From Micromonospora olivasterospora (GTDB lineage Bacteria > Actinomycetota > Actinomycetes > Mycobacteriales > Micromonosporaceae): DNA of 64,000 nucleotides. Where the stretch lies: contig NZ_VLKE01000001.1 in NCBI RefSeq assembly GCF_007830265.1, positions 3,534,001 to 3,598,000 on the forward strand, in the 5' to 3' direction. Of this stretch, positions 29,436 through 40,330 are shown one piece after another (the stretch's first letter is position 1; every line of letters starts with the position of its first letter). The notes under the pieces are model-generated. The model saw nothing but the letters and a program-made list of their open reading frames with translations. It searched no databases and had not been told where the DNA came from. Made by a program: the position numbers and the translations under genes.

Positions 29436-29451
29436 ATCCTACCCCCGGTAG
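29436..29451 (-). promoter_or_regulatory. blaI -10 box overlapped by CTACC/GGTAG operator
   Basis: On the - strand TAGGAT (29436-29441) lies 6 nt before the GTG. The symmetric CTACC-CCC-GGTAG is at 29439-29451. BlaI-family repressors bind TAC/GTA-type dyads. Confidence 0.55.
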
Positions 29452-29512
29452 TAGACCGCCCTCCCGGGGCAGCACCCCTGAGCTGACCACCCACGCGAAC
29501 CCGGCTCACGAC

Positions 29513-29586
29513 GGGTTTCCGGGGGAGCCCGCCCGCGGAGGGATCAAGCCTGACCGCCCGGAGCGGGTGGGCTCCCCCGGAAACCC
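29513..29586 (-). repeat. Intergenic stem-loop with conserved 26-nt loop (copy 2)
   Basis: A 24-nt arm (29513-29536) pairs with 29563-29586 at 23 of 24 positions. The 26-nt loop (29537-29562) read on the - strand is 25/26 identical to that at 8114-8139, while the arms are unrelated to those there. It starts 7 nt after the stop of the aldehyde dehydrogenase gene, in the direction of its transcription. Confidence 0.75.
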
Positions 29587-29592
29587 CACAAG

Positions 29593-30417
29593 CTAGACCC
29601 CCTTGGGGTGCCAGACCGTCTTCGTCTCCAGCAGGGACGTCATCCGGGTCAGGCCCGGGTCGGCCGTCCAGTCGTGGTCGGCCGGGGCGGGCCGGAGCAC
29701 CCGCTTCAGGTTCTCCGCCGCCTTGATCTCCAGCTCCGCCGCCAGTTCGGCGTCGGTCACCCCGGTCAGGTCGATCGCGTTGACGTCCATGTGCCCGGCC
29801 AGCGTCGGCACCGTCTCCGTGATCCGTCCGGTCAGGATGTTCACCACGCCTCCGGGCAGGTCGGAGGTGGCCAGCACCTCGGCCAGCGTCACCGCCGCCA
29901 GGGGCTGCACCGGCGAGGCCGCCACCACGACCGTGTTGCCGGTGACGATCGCCGGGGCGATCACGCTGACCAGGCCCAGCAGCGCTGGCCGCTCCGGGGC
30001 CACCACGGCCACCACGCCGGTCGGCTCCGGGGTCGACAGGTTGAAGTACGGCCCGGCGACCGGGTTGGCGCCGCCGTACACCTGGGTGAGCTTGTCCGAC
30101 CAGCCGGCGTACCAGACCCAGCGGTCGGTCGCCGCGTCCACCTCCTCGCCCGGCACGCCGAGGGCGACGAACTGCTCGCGGCGGCCCTCCAGCATCTCGG
30201 CGACCCGGTAGAGGATCTGCCCCCGGTTGTACGCGGTCGCCCCGGCCCAGCCCTGCACGGCGGCCCGGGCGGCGACGACGGCGTCGCGCGCGTCCTTGCG
30301 GGAGGCCAGTACGACGTTGGAGTCCTGCACGATGTACGACCGTCCCGACTCGCTGCGCGGGAACTTCCCGCCGATGAAGAGTTTGTACGTCTTGCGTACC
30401 GCGACCCGCTCAGACAT
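29593..30417 (-). CDS. Aldehyde dehydrogenase-like half protein (non-catalytic)
   Basis: This is a 274-residue protein resembling only the NAD-binding half of aldehyde dehydrogenases: KLFIGGKFPRSESGRSY, WAGATAYNRGQILYRVAEMLEGR, then PTGVVAVVAPERPALLGLVSVIAPAIVTGN and PGGVVNILTGR. The catalytic Cys domain is absent and the chain ends with a short unrelated tail. It overlaps the full-length enzyme upstream by 8 nt, and such full/half pairs recur in actinobacteria, so I take it as a real partner or regulatory subunit, not a fresh truncation. Confidence 0.85.
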   Translation of the reverse strand: MSERVAVRKTYKLFIGGKFPRSESGRSYIVQDSNVVLASRKDARDAVVAARAAVQGWAGATAYNRGQILYRVAEMLEGRREQFVALGVPGEEVDAATDRWVWYAGWSDKLTQVYGGANPVAGPYFNLSTPEPTGVVAVVAPERPALLGLVSVIAPAIVTGNTVVVAASPVQPLAAVTLAEVLATSDLPGGVVNILTGRITETVPTLAGHMDVNAIDLTGVTDAELAAELEIKAAENLKRVLRPAPADHDWTADPGLTRMTSLLETKTVWHPKGV

Positions 30418-31840
30418 TGAGGTACGCCTCCAGCCCGTGCCGGCCGCCCTCGCGGCCGTAGCCCGACTCCTTGTAGCCGCCGAAGGGCGAGGTGGGGTCG
30501 AACTTGTTGAACGTGTTGGCCCAGACCACGCCCGCGCGGAGCCGGTCGGCCAGCCACAGGATGCGGGAGCCCTTGTCCGTCCAGATCCCGGCCGACAGGC
30601 CGTACGGCGTGTTGTTGGCCTTCTCGACCGCCTCGGCCGGGGTGCGGAACGTCAGCACGGACAGCACCGGGCCGAAGATCTCCTCCCGGGCGATCCGGTG
30701 CGCCTGGGTGACCCCGGTGAAGATGGTCGGCGCGAACCAGAACCCCCGGTCCGGCAGCTCGCACGGCGGCGACCAGCGCTGCGCGCCCTCGGCGGAGCCG
30801 GCCTCGGACAGCTCCCGGATGCGGGCGAGCTGGGCGGCCGAGTTGATCGCCCCGATGTCGGTGTTCTTGTCCAGCGGGTCGCCGACCCGCAGCTGGGCCA
30901 TCCGGCGCTTCAGCGACTCCAGCACCACGTCGGCGACCGACTCCTGGACGAGCAGCCGGGAGCCGGCGCAGCAGACGTGCCCCTGGTTGAAGAAGATGCC
31001 GTTGACGATCCCCTCGACCGCCTGGTCGACCGGGGCGTCGTCGAAGACGATGTTGGCCGCCTTGCCGCCCAGCTCCAGCGTGAGCTTCTTGCGGGTGCCG
31101 GCGACCGACCGGGCGATGCCCCGCCCGACCCCGGTCGATCCCGTGAAGGCGACCTTGTCCACGCCGGGGTGCTCGACCAGCGCCCGGCCGGTGTCGCCGG
31201 CGCCGGTCACGATGTTGACCACGCCCGCCGGCAGGTCGGCCTGCTGGCAGATCTCGGCGAACACCAGCGCGGTCAGCGGGGTCGTCTCGGCCGGCTTGAG
31301 CACCACCGTGTTGCCGGCGGCCAGCGCCGGCGCGATCTTCCAGGCCAGCATCATCAGCGGGAAGTTCCACGGGATGACCTGCGCGGCGACCCCGAGCGGC
31401 CGCGGGTTCGGCCCGAAGCCGGCGTGCTCGAGCTTGTCGGCCCAGCCGGCGTAGTAGAAGAAGTGGGCGGCGACGAGCGGGAGGTCGACGTCCCGGGACT
31501 CCCTGATCGGCTTGCCGTTGTCCAGCGACTCCAGCACCGCCAGCTCGCGCGAGCGCTCCTGGATGATCCGGGCGATCCGGTACAGGTACTTGGCCCGGTC
31601 CCGGCCCGGCATCGGGCCCCACACCTTCTCGTACGCCCGGCGGGCGGCGCGGACGGCGCGGTCCACGTCCTCCCCGCCGGCCTCGGCCACCTCGGCCAGC
31701 ACCTCCTCGCTGGCCGGGTTGACCGACTTGAAGTTGCCGCCGTCGGTCGGGTCGACGAACCTCCCGTCGACGAACAGCCCGTACGAGGGCTTGATGTCCA
31801 CCACCGAGCGGGACTCGGGGGCGGGCGCGTATTCGAACAT
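30410..31840 (-). CDS. Aldehyde dehydrogenase, NAD(P)-dependent
   Basis: This 476-residue enzyme oxidises an aldehyde to the acid. The NAD-binding region has VIPWNFPLMMLAWKIAPALAAGNTVVLKPAE and FTGSTGVGRGIA. The catalytic Glu lies in LELGGKAANIVFDDA and the nucleophilic Cys in NQGHVCCAGSRL. I chose ATG 31840 (FEYAPAPESRSVVDIKPSY) because everything upstream in frame belongs to deoC. The deoC stop is 6 nt away, so the pair is co-transcribed; acetaldehyde released by deoC is a plausible substrate (inference). Confidence 0.93.
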   Translation of the reverse strand: MFEYAPAPESRSVVDIKPSYGLFVDGRFVDPTDGGNFKSVNPASEEVLAEVAEAGGEDVDRAVRAARRAYEKVWGPMPGRDRAKYLYRIARIIQERSRELAVLESLDNGKPIRESRDVDLPLVAAHFFYYAGWADKLEHAGFGPNPRPLGVAAQVIPWNFPLMMLAWKIAPALAAGNTVVLKPAETTPLTALVFAEICQQADLPAGVVNIVTGAGDTGRALVEHPGVDKVAFTGSTGVGRGIARSVAGTRKKLTLELGGKAANIVFDDAPVDQAVEGIVNGIFFNQGHVCCAGSRLLVQESVADVVLESLKRRMAQLRVGDPLDKNTDIGAINSAAQLARIRELSEAGSAEGAQRWSPPCELPDRGFWFAPTIFTGVTQAHRIAREEIFGPVLSVLTFRTPAEAVEKANNTPYGLSAGIWTDKGSRILWLADRLRAGVVWANTFNKFDPTSPFGGYKESGYGREGGRHGLEAYLNV

Positions 31841-31845
31841 CGCTC

Positions 31846-32805
31846 TCAGTCCAGGGTGAAGTAGTCGGGACCGGAGTAGACGCCGGTCTTCAGCTTGGTG
31901 CGCTGCATGAGCAGGTCGTTGAGCAGGCTGGACGCGCCGAAGCGGAACCAGTCCGGGTCGAGCCAGTCCGCGCCGACGGTCTCGTTGACCATCACCAGGT
32001 ACTTGATCGCGTCCTTGCTGGTCTTGATGCCGCCGGCCGGCTTCACGCCGACCTGCCGCCCGGTGGCGGCGCGGAAGTCCCGGACCGCCTCCAGCATCAC
32101 CAGGGTCACCGGCATGGTGGCCGCGACGGGGACCTTGCCGGTGGAGGTCTTGATGAAGTCGCCGCCGGCCAGCATGGCCAGCCAGGAGGCCCGCCGCACG
32201 TTGTCGTACGTGGCCAGCTCGCCGGTCTCCAGGATCACCTTGAGGTGGGCGTCCCCGCAGGCGTCCTTGACCGCGACGATCTCGTCGTAGACCTCCTGGT
32301 AGCGGCCGGCGAGGAAGGCGCCCCGGTTGATCACCATGTCGATCTCGTCCGCGCCGTCCGAGACGGCGGCCCGGGTGTCGGCGAGCTTGACCTCCAGTGG
32401 GGCCTGGCCCGAGGGGAAGGCCGTGGCCACGCTGGCCAGATGCACGCCCGAGCCGCGCAGCACCTCGGCCACGTGCGGGACCATCGCCGGGTAGACGCAG
32501 ACGGCGCCGACGTGCGGGCACGAGGGGTCGGCCGGGTCGGGGCGCAGCGCCTTGGCCGCGAGCGCCCGCACCTTGCCGGGGGTGTCCGCCCCCTCCAGGG
32601 TCGTCAGGTCGACCATCCGGATCGCCAGGTCGATCGCCTGGGCCTTGGCCGTGGTCTTGATTGAGCGGGCGCCGAGCTGTGCCGCCCGCTGCTCCGCACC
32701 GACCTGGTCAACGCCCGGCAGGCCGTGCAGGAAGGTCCGCAGAGCGGTCTCGGATCGTCCCAGCTCGGAGAGGTCCGACCGGGCCGACGTCGCTGTCGCC
32801 GTCAT
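31846..32805 (-). CDS. deoC: Deoxyribose-phosphate aldolase
   Basis: This class I aldolase splits deoxyribose-5-phosphate into glyceraldehyde-3-phosphate and acetaldehyde. It has 319 residues, the longer actinobacterial/eukaryotic-like form. The Schiff-base Lys region is KVILETGEL preceded by AHL, with DFIKTSTGK and the phosphate site VGVKPAGGIKT. ATG 32805 has TAAACT 7 nt upstream, so the transcript is probably leaderless. Upp diverges from this promoter region. The enzyme closes the pentose route fed by deoA and the mutase. Confidence 0.94.
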   Translation of the reverse strand: MTATATSARSDLSELGRSETALRTFLHGLPGVDQVGAEQRAAQLGARSIKTTAKAQAIDLAIRMVDLTTLEGADTPGKVRALAAKALRPDPADPSCPHVGAVCVYPAMVPHVAEVLRGSGVHLASVATAFPSGQAPLEVKLADTRAAVSDGADEIDMVINRGAFLAGRYQEVYDEIVAVKDACGDAHLKVILETGELATYDNVRRASWLAMLAGGDFIKTSTGKVPVAATMPVTLVMLEAVRDFRAATGRQVGVKPAGGIKTSKDAIKYLVMVNETVGADWLDPDWFRFGASSLLNDLLMQRTKLKTGVYSGPDYFTLD

Positions 32806-32812
32806 GCCCCGA

Positions 32813-32818
32813 AGTTTA
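32813..32818 (-). promoter_or_regulatory. TAAACT -10 box, leaderless start of deoC
   Basis: TAAACT on the - strand ends 7 nt before ATG 32805. No ribosome site is present. Confidence 0.5.
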
Positions 32819-32953
32819 CGCATCCACCGGTGTAGTGGTATGTGTCACTGTCGCTGGTTCGAGGGGCGCCGGCCGGCCCGGCGGCCGCCGGTCGCCGGGT
32901 TGGCGGCGTCCCTGGTCCGGCCGCTCCCGCGCCCGGGAAAGCGGAGCGTTCGG

Positions 32954-32959
32954 TAGGTT
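32954..32959 (+). promoter_or_regulatory. TAGGTT -10 box, leaderless start of upp
   Basis: TAGGTT lies 8 nt before GTG 32968, which supports that start over in-frame codons further upstream. Confidence 0.5.
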
Positions 32960-32967
32960 GGGCGATC

Positions 32968-33600
32968 GTGGACGTACACGTCATTGACCACCCGCTCGCC
33001 CAGTCGCGGCTGACCGCCATGCGGGACGCGCGCACCGACTCCTCGTCGTTCCGGGCGGCGCTGCACGAACTCACCACCATGCTGGTGTACGAGGCGGCGC
33101 GCTCCTTCCCCGTCGAGAAGTACCCGGTGCGGACCCCGGTGACCGACACGCTGGGCACCCGGCTGGCGAACCCGCCGCTGCTCGTGCCGGTGCTGCGGGC
33201 CGGTCTCGGCATGGCCGACGCCGCGCTCGGCCTGCTGCCCGAGTCCTCCATGGGCTTCGTCGGCCTGGCCCGGGACGAGGAGACGTTCGCCCCGCGCGCG
33301 TACCTGGAGTCGCTGCCCCGCGACCTGAGCGGGCTGCCCGTGCTGGTCCTGGAGCCGATGGTCGCCACGGGCGGCTCGCTGGAGCACTGCTGCCGGCTGC
33401 TCGCCGACCGGGGCTGCACGGACATCACCGTCCTCTGCGTGCTGGTGGCGCCGCCGGCCATCGAGCGGCTGGAGCGGTCCGGCCTGCCGCTGCGCCTGGT
33501 CACCGCCTCGGTCGACGAGGGCCTCAACGACAAGATGTTCATCGTGCCGGGCCTCGGCGACGCCGGTGACCGCCAGTTCGGCGGAATGCCCCGCTTCTGA
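32968..33600 (+). CDS. upp: Uracil phosphoribosyltransferase
   Basis: This enzyme joins uracil and PRPP to UMP in the cytosol. From GTG 32968 it has 210 residues, the normal family length; the ~40 codons upstream are Gly/Pro/Arg-rich non-coding sequence. It begins [19 protein letters not shown], carries [16 protein letters not shown] and the PRPP loop [11 protein letters not shown] (Glu where Asp is usual), and ends [18 protein letters not shown], the uracil-binding terminus. It recovers the uracil released by cdd and deoA. Confidence 0.96.
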   Translation: MDVHVIDHPLAQSRLTAMRDARTDSSSFRAALHELTTMLVYEAARSFPVEKYPVRTPVTDTLGTRLANPPLLVPVLRAGLGMADAALGLLPESSMGFVGLARDEETFAPRAYLESLPRDLSGLPVLVLEPMVATGGSLEHCCRLLADRGCTDITVLCVLVAPPAIERLERSGLPLRLVTASVDEGLNDKMFIVPGLGDAGDRQFGGMPRF

Positions 33601-33612
33601 CGCCGGTGGGCC

Positions 33613-33632
33613 GCCGCCCCACCCGGGGCGGC
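33613..33632 (+). terminator. Hairpin downstream of upp
   Basis: GCCGCCCC-ACCC-GGGGCGGC is a perfect 8-bp stem 12 nt after the upp stop. Confidence 0.6.
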
Positions 33633-33743
33633 CCCGACGTGTCCCGTCCACTGGGCGGGTCAGCGGCGCCACTTTCGCCGGGCGGGCCAGGGGCGCCCTT
33701 CCCGGCGGGCGGGTCGGAGGCGCGCGGAGGTGCCCTCAGGCGC

Positions 33744-33749
33744 TACCGT
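33744..33749 (+). promoter_or_regulatory. TACCGT -10 box, leaderless start of the GPP34 gene
   Basis: TACCGT lies 8 nt before ATG 33758 and no ribosome site is visible. Confidence 0.5.
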
Positions 33750-33757
33750 CTCGGGCC

Positions 33758-34435
33758 ATGACTGGTGTTGCGCTCGCCGAAGAGCTGCTGCTCCTCGCCT
33801 ATGACGACGAATCCGGCAAGGCGACCATGCCGCGGATCAGCCTCGACCTGGGGATGGCCGCCGCCGTTCTGATCGAGCTGGCCCTGGCCGGCCGGATCGC
33901 GTACGCCGAGGGGAACCTGGCGGCCACCGACCCGACTCCCACCGGCGAGCCGATCCTCGACGACGTGCTGGCCCGGATCGCCGCCGACACCCCGCACACG
34001 CCCTCCTCCTGGGTGCAGCGGCTGCGCCACGGCCTGCGCGACCGCATCCTCGGCGACCTCGTGGCCCGGGGCGTGGTGCGGGACGTCGACGAGACCGAGC
34101 TGGGTTTCATCCACGTACATCGCTACCCCCTCGCGGACGCGGCGGTCGAGGCCGACACCCGGGGCCGGCTCGCCGAGGCACTGGCCGGCGGGAAGGTCCC
34201 CGACGAGCGGACGGCCGCCCTGGCCACGCTGGTGGCGGTGCTGCGGATGGAGCCGGCGCTCGGACTCGGCGGCGACGCGGCCCGGGAGACGCGCGCCCGC
34301 CTGGAGGAGATCGCCGGCGTTGCCGGCTTCTCCGGCGAGGTCAGCCTGGAGGACTCGGTGGTCCGCCCGTCCGTCAGCCTCGTCGTCGCCGCCCTCGCCC
34401 AGGCGGTCGACGCCGCACTGGGCAAGCGCGTCTGA
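33758..34435 (+). CDS. GPP34/GOLPH3-family protein
   Basis: This is a 225-residue helical protein of the Golgi phosphoprotein 3 (GPP34) family. The typical opening is ALAEELLLLAYDDESGKATMP, followed by LDLGMAAAVLIELALAGRI, VQRLRHGLRDRILGDLVARGVVRD and a C-terminal SVSLVVAALAQAVDAAL. In eukaryotes the fold binds phosphoinositides; the role of the many actinobacterial copies is unknown. No signal peptide. It converges on the phosphomutase over a shared terminator. Confidence 0.88.
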   Translation: MTGVALAEELLLLAYDDESGKATMPRISLDLGMAAAVLIELALAGRIAYAEGNLAATDPTPTGEPILDDVLARIAADTPHTPSSWVQRLRHGLRDRILGDLVARGVVRDVDETELGFIHVHRYPLADAAVEADTRGRLAEALAGGKVPDERTAALATLVAVLRMEPALGLGGDAARETRARLEEIAGVAGFSGEVSLEDSVVRPSVSLVVAALAQAVDAALGKRV

Positions 34436-34447
34436 CGCCGCTCTGTT

Positions 34448-34501
34448 GATCAAGGGGGTTGCGTCCTCGGGATCGCTCTCCGAGACGCAAACCTCTTGAT
34501 C
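34448..34501. terminator. Bidirectional terminator
   Basis: GATCAAGGGGGTTGCGTC (34448-34465) pairs with GACGCAAACCTCTTGATC (34484-34501) at 16 of 18 positions, with a small inner CTCGG/CCGAG stem. It lies between two converging genes. Confidence 0.75.
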
Positions 34502-34510
34502 GACGCGGGT

Positions 34511-36181
34511 TCAGAGGCCGAGGGCCGCTGCGACCTCGGTGCGAAGTGCCGAGACCGCCGACCGGGCGCGGGTGCGGGCTGCGGCCACGTCGCCGTCCGC
34601 GACCGGCTCCACCACCTCCAGGTACGCCTTCAGCTTCGGCTCGGTGCCCGACGGCCGGATCACCACCCGGGCCGCCCCGGTCCGCAGGATCACCACGTCC
34701 GCCTCGGGCAGCAGGTCCCGTGACTCGGTCACCGGCTGGCCGAGCAGCACCGTCGGCGTGGCCGCCCGGACCCGGGCCATCGCGTCGGCGATCACCCGCA
34801 GGTCGTCCACCCGGACGGAGAGCTGGTCGGTGTGGTGCACGCCGAACTCGGCGGCCAACTCGTCCAGCCGGTCGGTGAGCGTGCGCCCCTGCGCCTTCAG
34901 GCCGGCGGCCAGCTCGGCGACGGTCAGCGCGGCGGTGACGCCGTCCTTGTCCCGGACGTGGTCCGGGGCGACGCAGTAGCCGAGCGCCTCCTCGTAGCCG
35001 AACACCAGCGGCTCCGAGCCGCCCCCGGCCCGGACGATCCACTTGAACCCGGTCAGCGTCTCGTCGTACGGCAGGCCGCGGGCCGCGCACATCGCCCGCA
35101 GCAGGGACGACGACACGATCGTGGTGGCGTACAGGCCCCGGACGCCCCGGCGCATCAGGTGGTCGGCGAGCAGCGCGCCGACCTCGTCCCCGCGCAGCAT
35201 CCGCCATCCGCCCGCCGAGGGGTCGCGCACTGCCACCGCGCAGCGGTCCGCGTCCGGGTCGTTGGCGACGGCGATGTCCGCGCCGGTCCGCTCGGCGAGC
35301 GCCACCAGCAGGTCCACCACGCCCGGCTCCTCCGGGTTGGGAAAGGAGACGGTCGGGAACGCCGGGTCCGGCTCCGCCTGCTCCGGCACCACGCCGGGCA
35401 CCGCGAACCCGGCCCGGGCGAACGTGGCGGCCAGCACCGCGGCGCCCACGCCGTGCAGCGGGGTGTACGCCACGGCCAGGTCACGCGGCCCGTCGGGGGA
35501 GACCACGGCGGCGGCCCGGTCCACGTACGAGGCCACCAGGTCGTCGCCGAGCACCTGCCCGGAGGGACCGAGCGGCACCTGGGCCAGCGGGCCGACCGCC
35601 CGGATGGCCGCCTCGATCCCGGCGTCGGCCGGCGGCACGATCTGCGCGCCCGCGCCCAGCGCCCCGCCGAGCTGCGCGCCGAGGTAGACCTTGTACCCGT
35701 TGTCCTGCGGCGGGTTGTGGCTCGCGGTCACCATCACGCCGGCCGCCGCGCCCAGGTGTCGCACGGCGTACGCGAGCACGGGCGTGGGCAGCGGGCGGGG
35801 CAGCAGCAACGCCGGGCGGCCCGCGCCGGTGGCGACCTGGGCGGTGCGCTCGGCGAACTCCCGGGAACCGTGCCGGGCGTCGTACCCGATCACCAGGGGG
35901 CCGGCGGCGCCCTGGGCGGCGAGCCAGCCGACCAGCCCGGCCGCGGCCTGGGTGACCACGGCGAGGTTCATGCCGTTCGGGCCGGCGCGCAGCGGCCCGC
36001 GCAGCCCGGCGGTGCCGAAGGTCAGCGGGCCGGCGAACCGGTCGGCCAGCTCGGCCGCGCTGGCCGGCAGCCGGTCGAGTACGGCCCGCAGTTCCTCGCG
36101 GGCGGCCGGGTCGGGGTCGTCGTCGACCCACCGCCGGGCCCGCTCGCGAATGTCGTCGATGTCAGTGGTGTCCGCCGCCAT
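34511..36181 (-). CDS. Phosphohexomutase / phosphopentomutase (alpha-D-phosphohexomutase family)
   Basis: This 556-residue enzyme moves phosphate between C1 and C6 (or C5) of sugars. The four landmarks are the phosphoserine loop TASHNPPQDNGYK, the metal loop NDPDADRCAV, the sugar-selective GYEEALGYC and the phosphate-binding RPSGTEPKLKAY. The size and early FGTAGLRGPLRAGPNGMN match the PGM2-like branch, whose members include phosphopentomutases. Mycobacterial pmmB sits in the same salvage cluster, so turning (deoxy)ribose-1-phosphate to the 5-phosphate is a sensible role. ATG 36181 or GTG 36187 could start it. Confidence 0.92.
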   Translation of the reverse strand: MAADTTDIDDIRERARRWVDDDPDPAAREELRAVLDRLPASAAELADRFAGPLTFGTAGLRGPLRAGPNGMNLAVVTQAAAGLVGWLAAQGAAGPLVIGYDARHGSREFAERTAQVATGAGRPALLLPRPLPTPVLAYAVRHLGAAAGVMVTASHNPPQDNGYKVYLGAQLGGALGAGAQIVPPADAGIEAAIRAVGPLAQVPLGPSGQVLGDDLVASYVDRAAAVVSPDGPRDLAVAYTPLHGVGAAVLAATFARAGFAVPGVVPEQAEPDPAFPTVSFPNPEEPGVVDLLVALAERTGADIAVANDPDADRCAVAVRDPSAGGWRMLRGDEVGALLADHLMRRGVRGLYATTIVSSSLLRAMCAARGLPYDETLTGFKWIVRAGGGSEPLVFGYEEALGYCVAPDHVRDKDGVTAALTVAELAAGLKAQGRTLTDRLDELAAEFGVHHTDQLSVRVDDLRVIADAMARVRAATPTVLLGQPVTESRDLLPEADVVILRTGAARVVIRPSGTEPKLKAYLEVVEPVADGDVAAARTRARSAVSALRTEVAAALGL

Positions 36182-36247
36182 TGCCACTTGATAGCACGGC
36201 GGCGGATCACCTTGTCCCGTCGGCCTCGACCGGCGCGCCCCCGGGCC

Positions 36248-38536
36248 TCAGTTGGCCCCGGTGAGCTGGAAGGACTTCACCATCTCGTCGAATATCGGCT
36301 TGCTCTCCGCGAACCGGGCGTGCGTGGCGGAGAGGTAGAACGAGTAGACCTTGCCGTCGTGCACCACCCCGCGCCACACGCCGTGGCGCATGCTGTCGCC
36401 CTCGCCGCAGGTGTACTCGAACTCGGCGGCCGCCTGCCCGGCCAGCTCCTGCTCGCTCATCGCGATCTGGTTGTACGGCTTCTTGCAGGAGTTGGAGTTG
36501 CCCCTGAGGCCCCGGGCAGCCGTCTCGGCCCAGCGCATCGACGACGTGCCGCCCCAGTTCTCGGCGAGGATGCGCACCTTGCGCCCGCTGTCCTCCGGGT
36601 CGACGAAGTCGACCCACACGCCCGCGCTCTTACGGTCCCATCCCTTGGGGACCCGCACCGTGATGCCCTTGGTCGAGTGCTCCTGCATCTCCACCCCGGC
36701 CGCGCCGGCGGAGGCGGTCGGCTGGGCCTGCGGGGTCGTCGGCGTCTCCGGGTCGCCGCCGCTGAGCAGGACGACCGCGCCGATCAGCAGCAGCACGGCC
36801 AGGCCGCCGGCCGCCGCCAACTGCACCTTGCGGGGCCAGCCCTTGACGGTGGCGACGAGTTGGCCGCCGGCCCGCCGGACCCCGCCGAGCGCGCCGCCGT
36901 CCGCCGGGGCGGGCGCGGGGGCGGGAACCGTCCACGGCTGGCCGGTGCCGGGCACCGCCCACGGGCCGGGGCCGTACGCGCCGACCGGCTGGGTCACCCC
37001 GGGCGCGCCCGGGTACCCGTGCACCGGCTGGGTCGCCTCCGGCGCGGCCGGGTAGCCCGAGACGGGCTGGGTCGCGTCCGGCGCGGCCGGGTAGCCCGAG
37101 ACGGGCTGGGTCGCGTCCGGCGCGGCCGGGTAGCCCGAGACGGGCTGGGTCGCGTCCGGCGCGGCCGGGTACCCCGTGACGGGCTGGGTGGTGTCCGGGC
37201 GGGGACCGAAGGGGGTCCGCTGGGTGGCGTCGGGCGGGCCGCCGTACGGGACCCGCTGGGTGGCCTCGGGCGCGGCGGCGGCGTCCACCCGCTGGGTGGC
37301 CTCCGACCCGCCGTACGTCCGGCCGGCGGGCGGCGGTGGCACGGTCGGCGGCGGTGGCACGGCCGCGGGCGCGGGCATCGCCCTGGTAGGGGTGTGCAGC
37401 GGGCCCGCGAGCGCGTCGGCGCTGGTGTCGTCCAGCGCGGTGGCGCTCGCGGCGGCCGCCTCGGCCGCCGGCTTCTCGCCCCGGCGCAGCGCGGCCAGTC
37501 GGTCGGTCAGCGACTCGCCGGGGGCGAGCATCGCCCGGCCGCCGATCTTGCCGGTCTGCTTCGGCTGGGTTGCGGGCGGCGGCGGGACGACGACCGGCCG
37601 CGGCTGCACGGGCACCACCGCGTACGGGTCGGTGACCGAGTTGACCGCCGTGGCGGTGCTGGTCAACGGGCCGGCCAGCAGTTCGCGCAGCATGGCGCGG
37701 GCGGTGTGTACGTCGAGTCGGCGGGCCGGATCCTTCTCCAGCAGGCCCATCAGCACCCGGGTCAGCGGGCCGCTGCGCTGCGGGGTGGCCGGCGGGTCCT
37801 CGACCACGGCGTGCATGGTCTCGATCGGGTCGCCCCGGTCGAACGGGGGCCGACCCTCGACCGCCGTGTAGAGCGTCACGCCGAGGGAGAACAGGTCGCT
37901 GGGCGGCCCGAAGTCCTGACCCATGGCCCGCTCGGGAGAGATGAAGTGCGGCGAGCCGAGGACCATGCCCGGCGTGGTGAGCTGCACGTCGGTGGGCATC
38001 CGGGCCACGCCGAAGTCGGTCAGCACGCACCGACCGTCGGTGCAGATCAGCACGTTGGCCGGCTTGACGTCACGGTGCAGCACGCCGATCGCGTGCGCCA
38101 CCTCCAGCGCGCCGAGCAGGGCAATACCGATCTTGGCGACCGCGCGGGGCGCGACCGGCCCGTCCTCGATCACCATGTCGGCCAGACTGCGGGCGTCCAG
38201 CAGTTCCATCACGATCCACGGCCGGCCGCCCTCGGTGACCACGTCGTACACCTGGACCACGGCCGGGTGCTGGATCGCGGCGGCGGCGCGGGCCTCGCGC
38301 AGGGTGCGCTCGTACATCGCGTCGCGGTCGCTCGGGGCGAGCCCCGGCGGTAGGACGACCTCCTTGACCGCCACGTCGCGCCGCAACAGGGTGTCCGTGG
38401 CACGCCAGACCGTGCCCATACCGCCATTGCCCACCGGGGACCGGAGCGAGTACCGGTCGCCGATGGTGGTGCCGGATGCCGCACGTCCGTGGGGTGGACT
38501 CACTGGTCCGCCGCTCCACGTCGGGATCTGAGTCAC
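36248..38536 (-). CDS. Membrane Ser/Thr protein kinase
   Basis: This is a PknB-like kinase of 762 residues from GTG 38536. The kinase domain is at ~25-285: glycine loop [10 protein letters not shown], Lys in VAVKEV, catalytic [18 protein letters not shown] and SPERAMG. A cytoplasmic Pro-rich linker with tandem [13 protein letters not shown] repeats follows, then one membrane span (~580-600, [14 protein letters not shown]). The extracellular ~140-residue domain ends FQLTGAN, has two Cys that could form a disulphide, and no PASTA repeats. It diverges from the acyl-CoA mutase gene. Targets unknown. Confidence 0.93.
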   Translation of the reverse strand: MTQIPTWSGGPVSPPHGRAASGTTIGDRYSLRSPVGNGGMGTVWRATDTLLRRDVAVKEVVLPPGLAPSDRDAMYERTLREARAAAAIQHPAVVQVYDVVTEGGRPWIVMELLDARSLADMVIEDGPVAPRAVAKIGIALLGALEVAHAIGVLHRDVKPANVLICTDGRCVLTDFGVARMPTDVQLTTPGMVLGSPHFISPERAMGQDFGPPSDLFSLGVTLYTAVEGRPPFDRGDPIETMHAVVEDPPATPQRSGPLTRVLMGLLEKDPARRLDVHTARAMLRELLAGPLTSTATAVNSVTDPYAVVPVQPRPVVVPPPPATQPKQTGKIGGRAMLAPGESLTDRLAALRRGEKPAAEAAAASATALDDTSADALAGPLHTPTRAMPAPAAVPPPPTVPPPPAGRTYGGSEATQRVDAAAAPEATQRVPYGGPPDATQRTPFGPRPDTTQPVTGYPAAPDATQPVSGYPAAPDATQPVSGYPAAPDATQPVSGYPAAPEATQPVHGYPGAPGVTQPVGAYGPGPWAVPGTGQPWTVPAPAPAPADGGALGGVRRAGGQLVATVKGWPRKVQLAAAGGLAVLLLIGAVVLLSGGDPETPTTPQAQPTASAGAAGVEMQEHSTKGITVRVPKGWDRKSAGVWVDFVDPEDSGRKVRILAENWGGTSSMRWAETAARGLRGNSNSCKKPYNQIAMSEQELAGQAAAEFEYTCGEGDSMRHGVWRGVVHDGKVYSFYLSATHARFAESKPIFDEMVKSFQLTGAN
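37040..37190 (-). repeat. Tandem 39-nt repeats in the kinase linker
   Basis: About four 39-nt units encode [13 protein letters not shown]; the middle ones are identical at the DNA level. Flanking degenerate units ([18 protein letters not shown]) extend the array to ~37310. The Thr-Gln sites could be phosphorylated (inference). Confidence 0.85.
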
Positions 38537-38734
38537 AGAAAAGCCACCGGGGAAATCGAGGGGGCTGGGACACAACCCCCCTATCTTGCTGGTTCCGACG
38601 CCCGATGCGAAACCCGACGCGACGGACGTTTACCGAACTCGACGGTACGTGGTCGGCTGTTCACCGTGGGGTCGCCCGATCGGGGGACGATCGGATGTGC
38701 CCAATCCCTCATCCGTCGATGCCTCGGCGCGTCC

Positions 38735-38740
38735 TACCAT
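38735..38740 (+). promoter_or_regulatory. TACCAT -10 box, leaderless start of the mutase gene
   Basis: TACCAT lies 6 nt before ATG 38747. The 210-nt gap from 38537 holds the divergent promoters of kinase and mutase and nothing else I recognise. Confidence 0.5.
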
Positions 38741-38746
38741 CCGGGA

Positions 38747-40330
<1,584 letters not shown>

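Noticed and set aside
29593..30417. Truncated aldehyde dehydrogenase pseudogene
   Set aside because: Full plus half pairs with overlapping ends recur in actinobacteria, and the frame and start are clean.
34832..38353. Long + strand frame over the phosphomutase and the kinase
   Set aside because: Shadow of two well-supported - strand genes; repetitive Arg/Gly sequence only.
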